This document shows, one piece after another, positions 13,043 to 14,229 of a stretch of DNA of 14,229 nucleotides. Each line of letters opens with the position of its first letter. The first letter of the stretch is position 1. A program made the translations under genes and the position numbers. Origin of the DNA: Berkiella sp963803015. Lineage in GTDB: Bacteria; Pseudomonadota; Gammaproteobacteria; Berkiellales; Berkiellaceae. The notes under the pieces are model-generated. The model was not told where the DNA came from, made no database searches, and saw only the letters and a program-made list of their open reading frames with translations. The stretch covers positions 1 through 14,229 of the forward strand of contig CAWDKV010000005.1 in NCBI GenBank assembly GCA_963803015.1, in the 5' to 3' direction.

Positions 13043-13336
13043 ATGTCGAAAAAACGTAACTACTACACTGCATCAAAAAAATCGAAGATAGCGATTGCTG
13101 CAATTGAAGGAAAACTAACTCAGGCTCAGTTAACGAGCGAGTATGGAGTCCATCCTACTCAAATTAAGAGCTGGAAGCAAATAGCATTACAAGCAATATC
13201 AGATGTTTTTTCCAATACTCGTGATAAAGATCAAAAGGCACAGGCAGAGCTTGTTGCTGCTTTATATGAGGAGATTGGGCGAGTTCAAGCCCAATTGTCC
13301 TGGTTAAAAAAAAAGTATCCACTTGAGCCTAGATGA
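13043..13336 (+). CDS. IS3-family transposase OrfA
   Basis: 97 residues. GAGGAG (13031-13036) lies 6 bases before the ATG. The helix-turn-helix (about 20-50: IEGKLTQAQLTSEYGVHPTQ, IKSWKQ) recognises the element ends. The C-terminal part (about 62-92: AQAELVAALYEEIGRVQAQL) is a leucine-zipper-like coiled coil, ending WLKKKYPLEPR. The A9 tract at 13306-13314 lies in the zone where IS3 elements normally shift -1 into orfB; here orfB is in the +1 frame instead (see findings). OrfA itself looks complete. Confidence 0.88.
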   Translation: MSKKRNYYTASKKSKIAIAAIEGKLTQAQLTSEYGVHPTQIKSWKQIALQAISDVFSNTRDKDQKAQAELVAALYEEIGRVQAQLSWLKKKYPLEPR

Positions 13337-14174
13337 TAAACGCGCATTAATCGAGAGCAACGCTGAAATAACTATCCGAGAGCAGTGTATGCTACTCGGA
13401 TTAAACAGTTCAAGTTATTATTACAAAGCATCTCCGATATCAGCAGAAGATGAGCGGCTAATGGCGTTGCTGGATGAGCATTATCTTCACTACCCGTGTG
13501 AAGGTAAAATGAAGCGTGCGGCATGGTTATCGCAAGAAGTGGGTTATCCTATTGGTAAACGTCGTATCAAGAGATTAATGGAGGTCATGGGATTAGAAAC
13601 TGTCTACCCAAAGCCAAATACAAGCGTTCCCAATAAAGAGCATGCCGTGTTTCCTTATCTATTGCGTGACATAGACATCACTAAGCCTAATCAAGTGTGG
13701 GCAGCTGACATCACCTACGTTCGTATGAAAGGTGGACATGTTTACTTGGTTGCTATCATGGATTGGTATAGTCGTTATGTGCTTCAATGGGCCGTATCTC
13801 CAACGTTAGAAGCGGAATTTTGTGTCGAGGCCCTCAGGAATGCTTTGTTGCAGGGACGCTGTGAGATATTTAATACTGATCAAGGAGCTCAGTTTACTTC
13901 GAATGGCTGGATAAGTACCTTAAAAGCACACAAAATCTCTATCAGCATGGATGGACGTGGACGATATTTAGACAATATTTTTATAGAGCGTTTATGGCGT
14001 AGTGTGAAACAAGAAAAACTCTATTGGTATGATTTTGAAACAATCGAGGAAATTGAACTGGCATTATCTGAGTACTTTGATTATTATAACAACCGCAGGT
14101 TACACCAGTCTTTCGGATACTTAACACCGGCGAACGTATATTTTGGGCACAACAAAGTACCTAAAAAAGAATAA
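13308..14174 (+). CDS. IS3-family transposase OrfB (integrase core)
   Basis: The frame is open from 13308. A TTG at 13323 without a ribosome-binding site would give 283 residues, but IS3 OrfB is normally made only as an OrfA-OrfB fusion. Residues 1-100 contain the HTH_21-like block (EQCMLLGLNSSSYYY, GKRRIKRLMEVMGL). The DDE core is complete: D129 (VWAADITYV), D186 (IFNTDQGAQF) and E222 (NIFIERLWRS), 35 residues apart, ending with YYNNRRLHQSFGYLTPANVY. No internal stop. Whether a fusion can form depends on how the A9 tract is read. Confidence 0.88.
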   Translation, partial: KKSIHLSLDDKRALIESNAEITIREQCMLLGLNSSSYYYKASPISAEDERLMALLDEHYLHYPCEGKMKRAAWLSQEVGYPIGKRRIKRLMEVMGLETVYPKPNTSVPNKEHAVFPYLLRDIDITKPNQVWAADITYVRMKGGHVYLVAIMDWYSRYVLQWAVSPTLEAEFCVEALRNALLQGRCEIFNTDQGAQFTSNGWISTLKAHKISISMDGRGRYLDNIFIERLWRSVKQEKLYWYDFETIEEIELALSEYFDYYNNRRLHQSFGYLTPANVYFGHNKVPKKE

Positions 14175-14190
14175 GTCTCGTGTGTCATGG

Positions 14191-14213
14191 CTTACCCACA
14201 GGGTCCACAGGCC
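14191..14213 (+). repeat. ACCCACAGGGTCCACAGG tract after orfB
   Basis: CTTACCCACAGGGTCCACAGGCC holds two CCACAGG-like units 9 bases apart just after the orfB stop. It may be part of the IS3 right end or a separate flank; GTCCA (14203-14207) inverts the left-end TGGAC. Confidence 0.35.
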
Positions 14214-14229
14214 TATCCGAGATACTGAA

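Larger units (their letters stand above)
12986..14229 (+). mobile_element. IS3-family insertion sequence, right end unclear
   Basis: The left end is set at TGGACAAAAAAAAGG (12986), where the IS630 reading frame stops abruptly. Two overlapping ORFs (13043-13336 and 13308-14174) are orfA and orfB. On the right, GGGTCCA (14201-14207) is a possible inverse of the first TGGAC, but only five bases match and the flanks show no direct repeat, so the element may continue past the window. Confidence 0.75.

Overview
The window is AT-rich and looks like accessory DNA from a Legionella-like gammaproteobacterium. This is an inference from the low GC content, the mix of insertion sequences (IS1634-, IS630- and IS3-type) and a protein at 4500-5318 whose N-terminal domain resembles the Dot/Icm-effector-type proteins common in Legionella. 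No rRNA, tRNA or CRISPR array is visible. The region is a graveyard: intact mobile-element genes alternate with genes broken by frameshifts, nonsense codons and insertions.

Layout. Positions 1-3073 hold a three-gene transposon: a DUF6431 zinc-finger/HTH protein, a DDE integrase-type transposase and an ExeA/TniB-like AAA ATPase, closed by a terminator and a right terminal repeat. It sits inside a decayed copy (3074-3396) of the gene that survives at 4500-5318, so the right boundary can be set by comparing the two copies. Between the copies lie small eroded ORFs (3404-4341). From 6388 leftward runs a two-gene minus-strand operon: an orphan Lon/S16-like fold protein that seems to have lost its catalytic lysine, then an exported, probably beta-helical protein.

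An IS1634-family element (6524-8286) has 21-bp perfect inverted repeats and may split a small gene. Downstream are a nucleotidyltransferase pseudogene (8389-9036), a GNAT acetyltransferase pseudogene (9056-9617) and a TTGAC tandem repeat. Positions 9700-12400 contain almost only remnants: unrecognised fragments, a short Cro-like regulator (10566-10778) with a palindromic site upstream, and a heavily frameshifted SDR oxidoreductase. The right end has two oppositely oriented parts of IS630-type transposases and an IS3-family element (from 12986) that runs off or close to the window edge.

Functionally, only the mobile-element genes, the 4500-5318 gene, the 5323-6388 operon and the Cro-like gene look intact. 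The most interesting objects are the S16-like/beta-helix operon and the DUF6431 transposon with a terminal-repeat motif also present in an internal hairpin.
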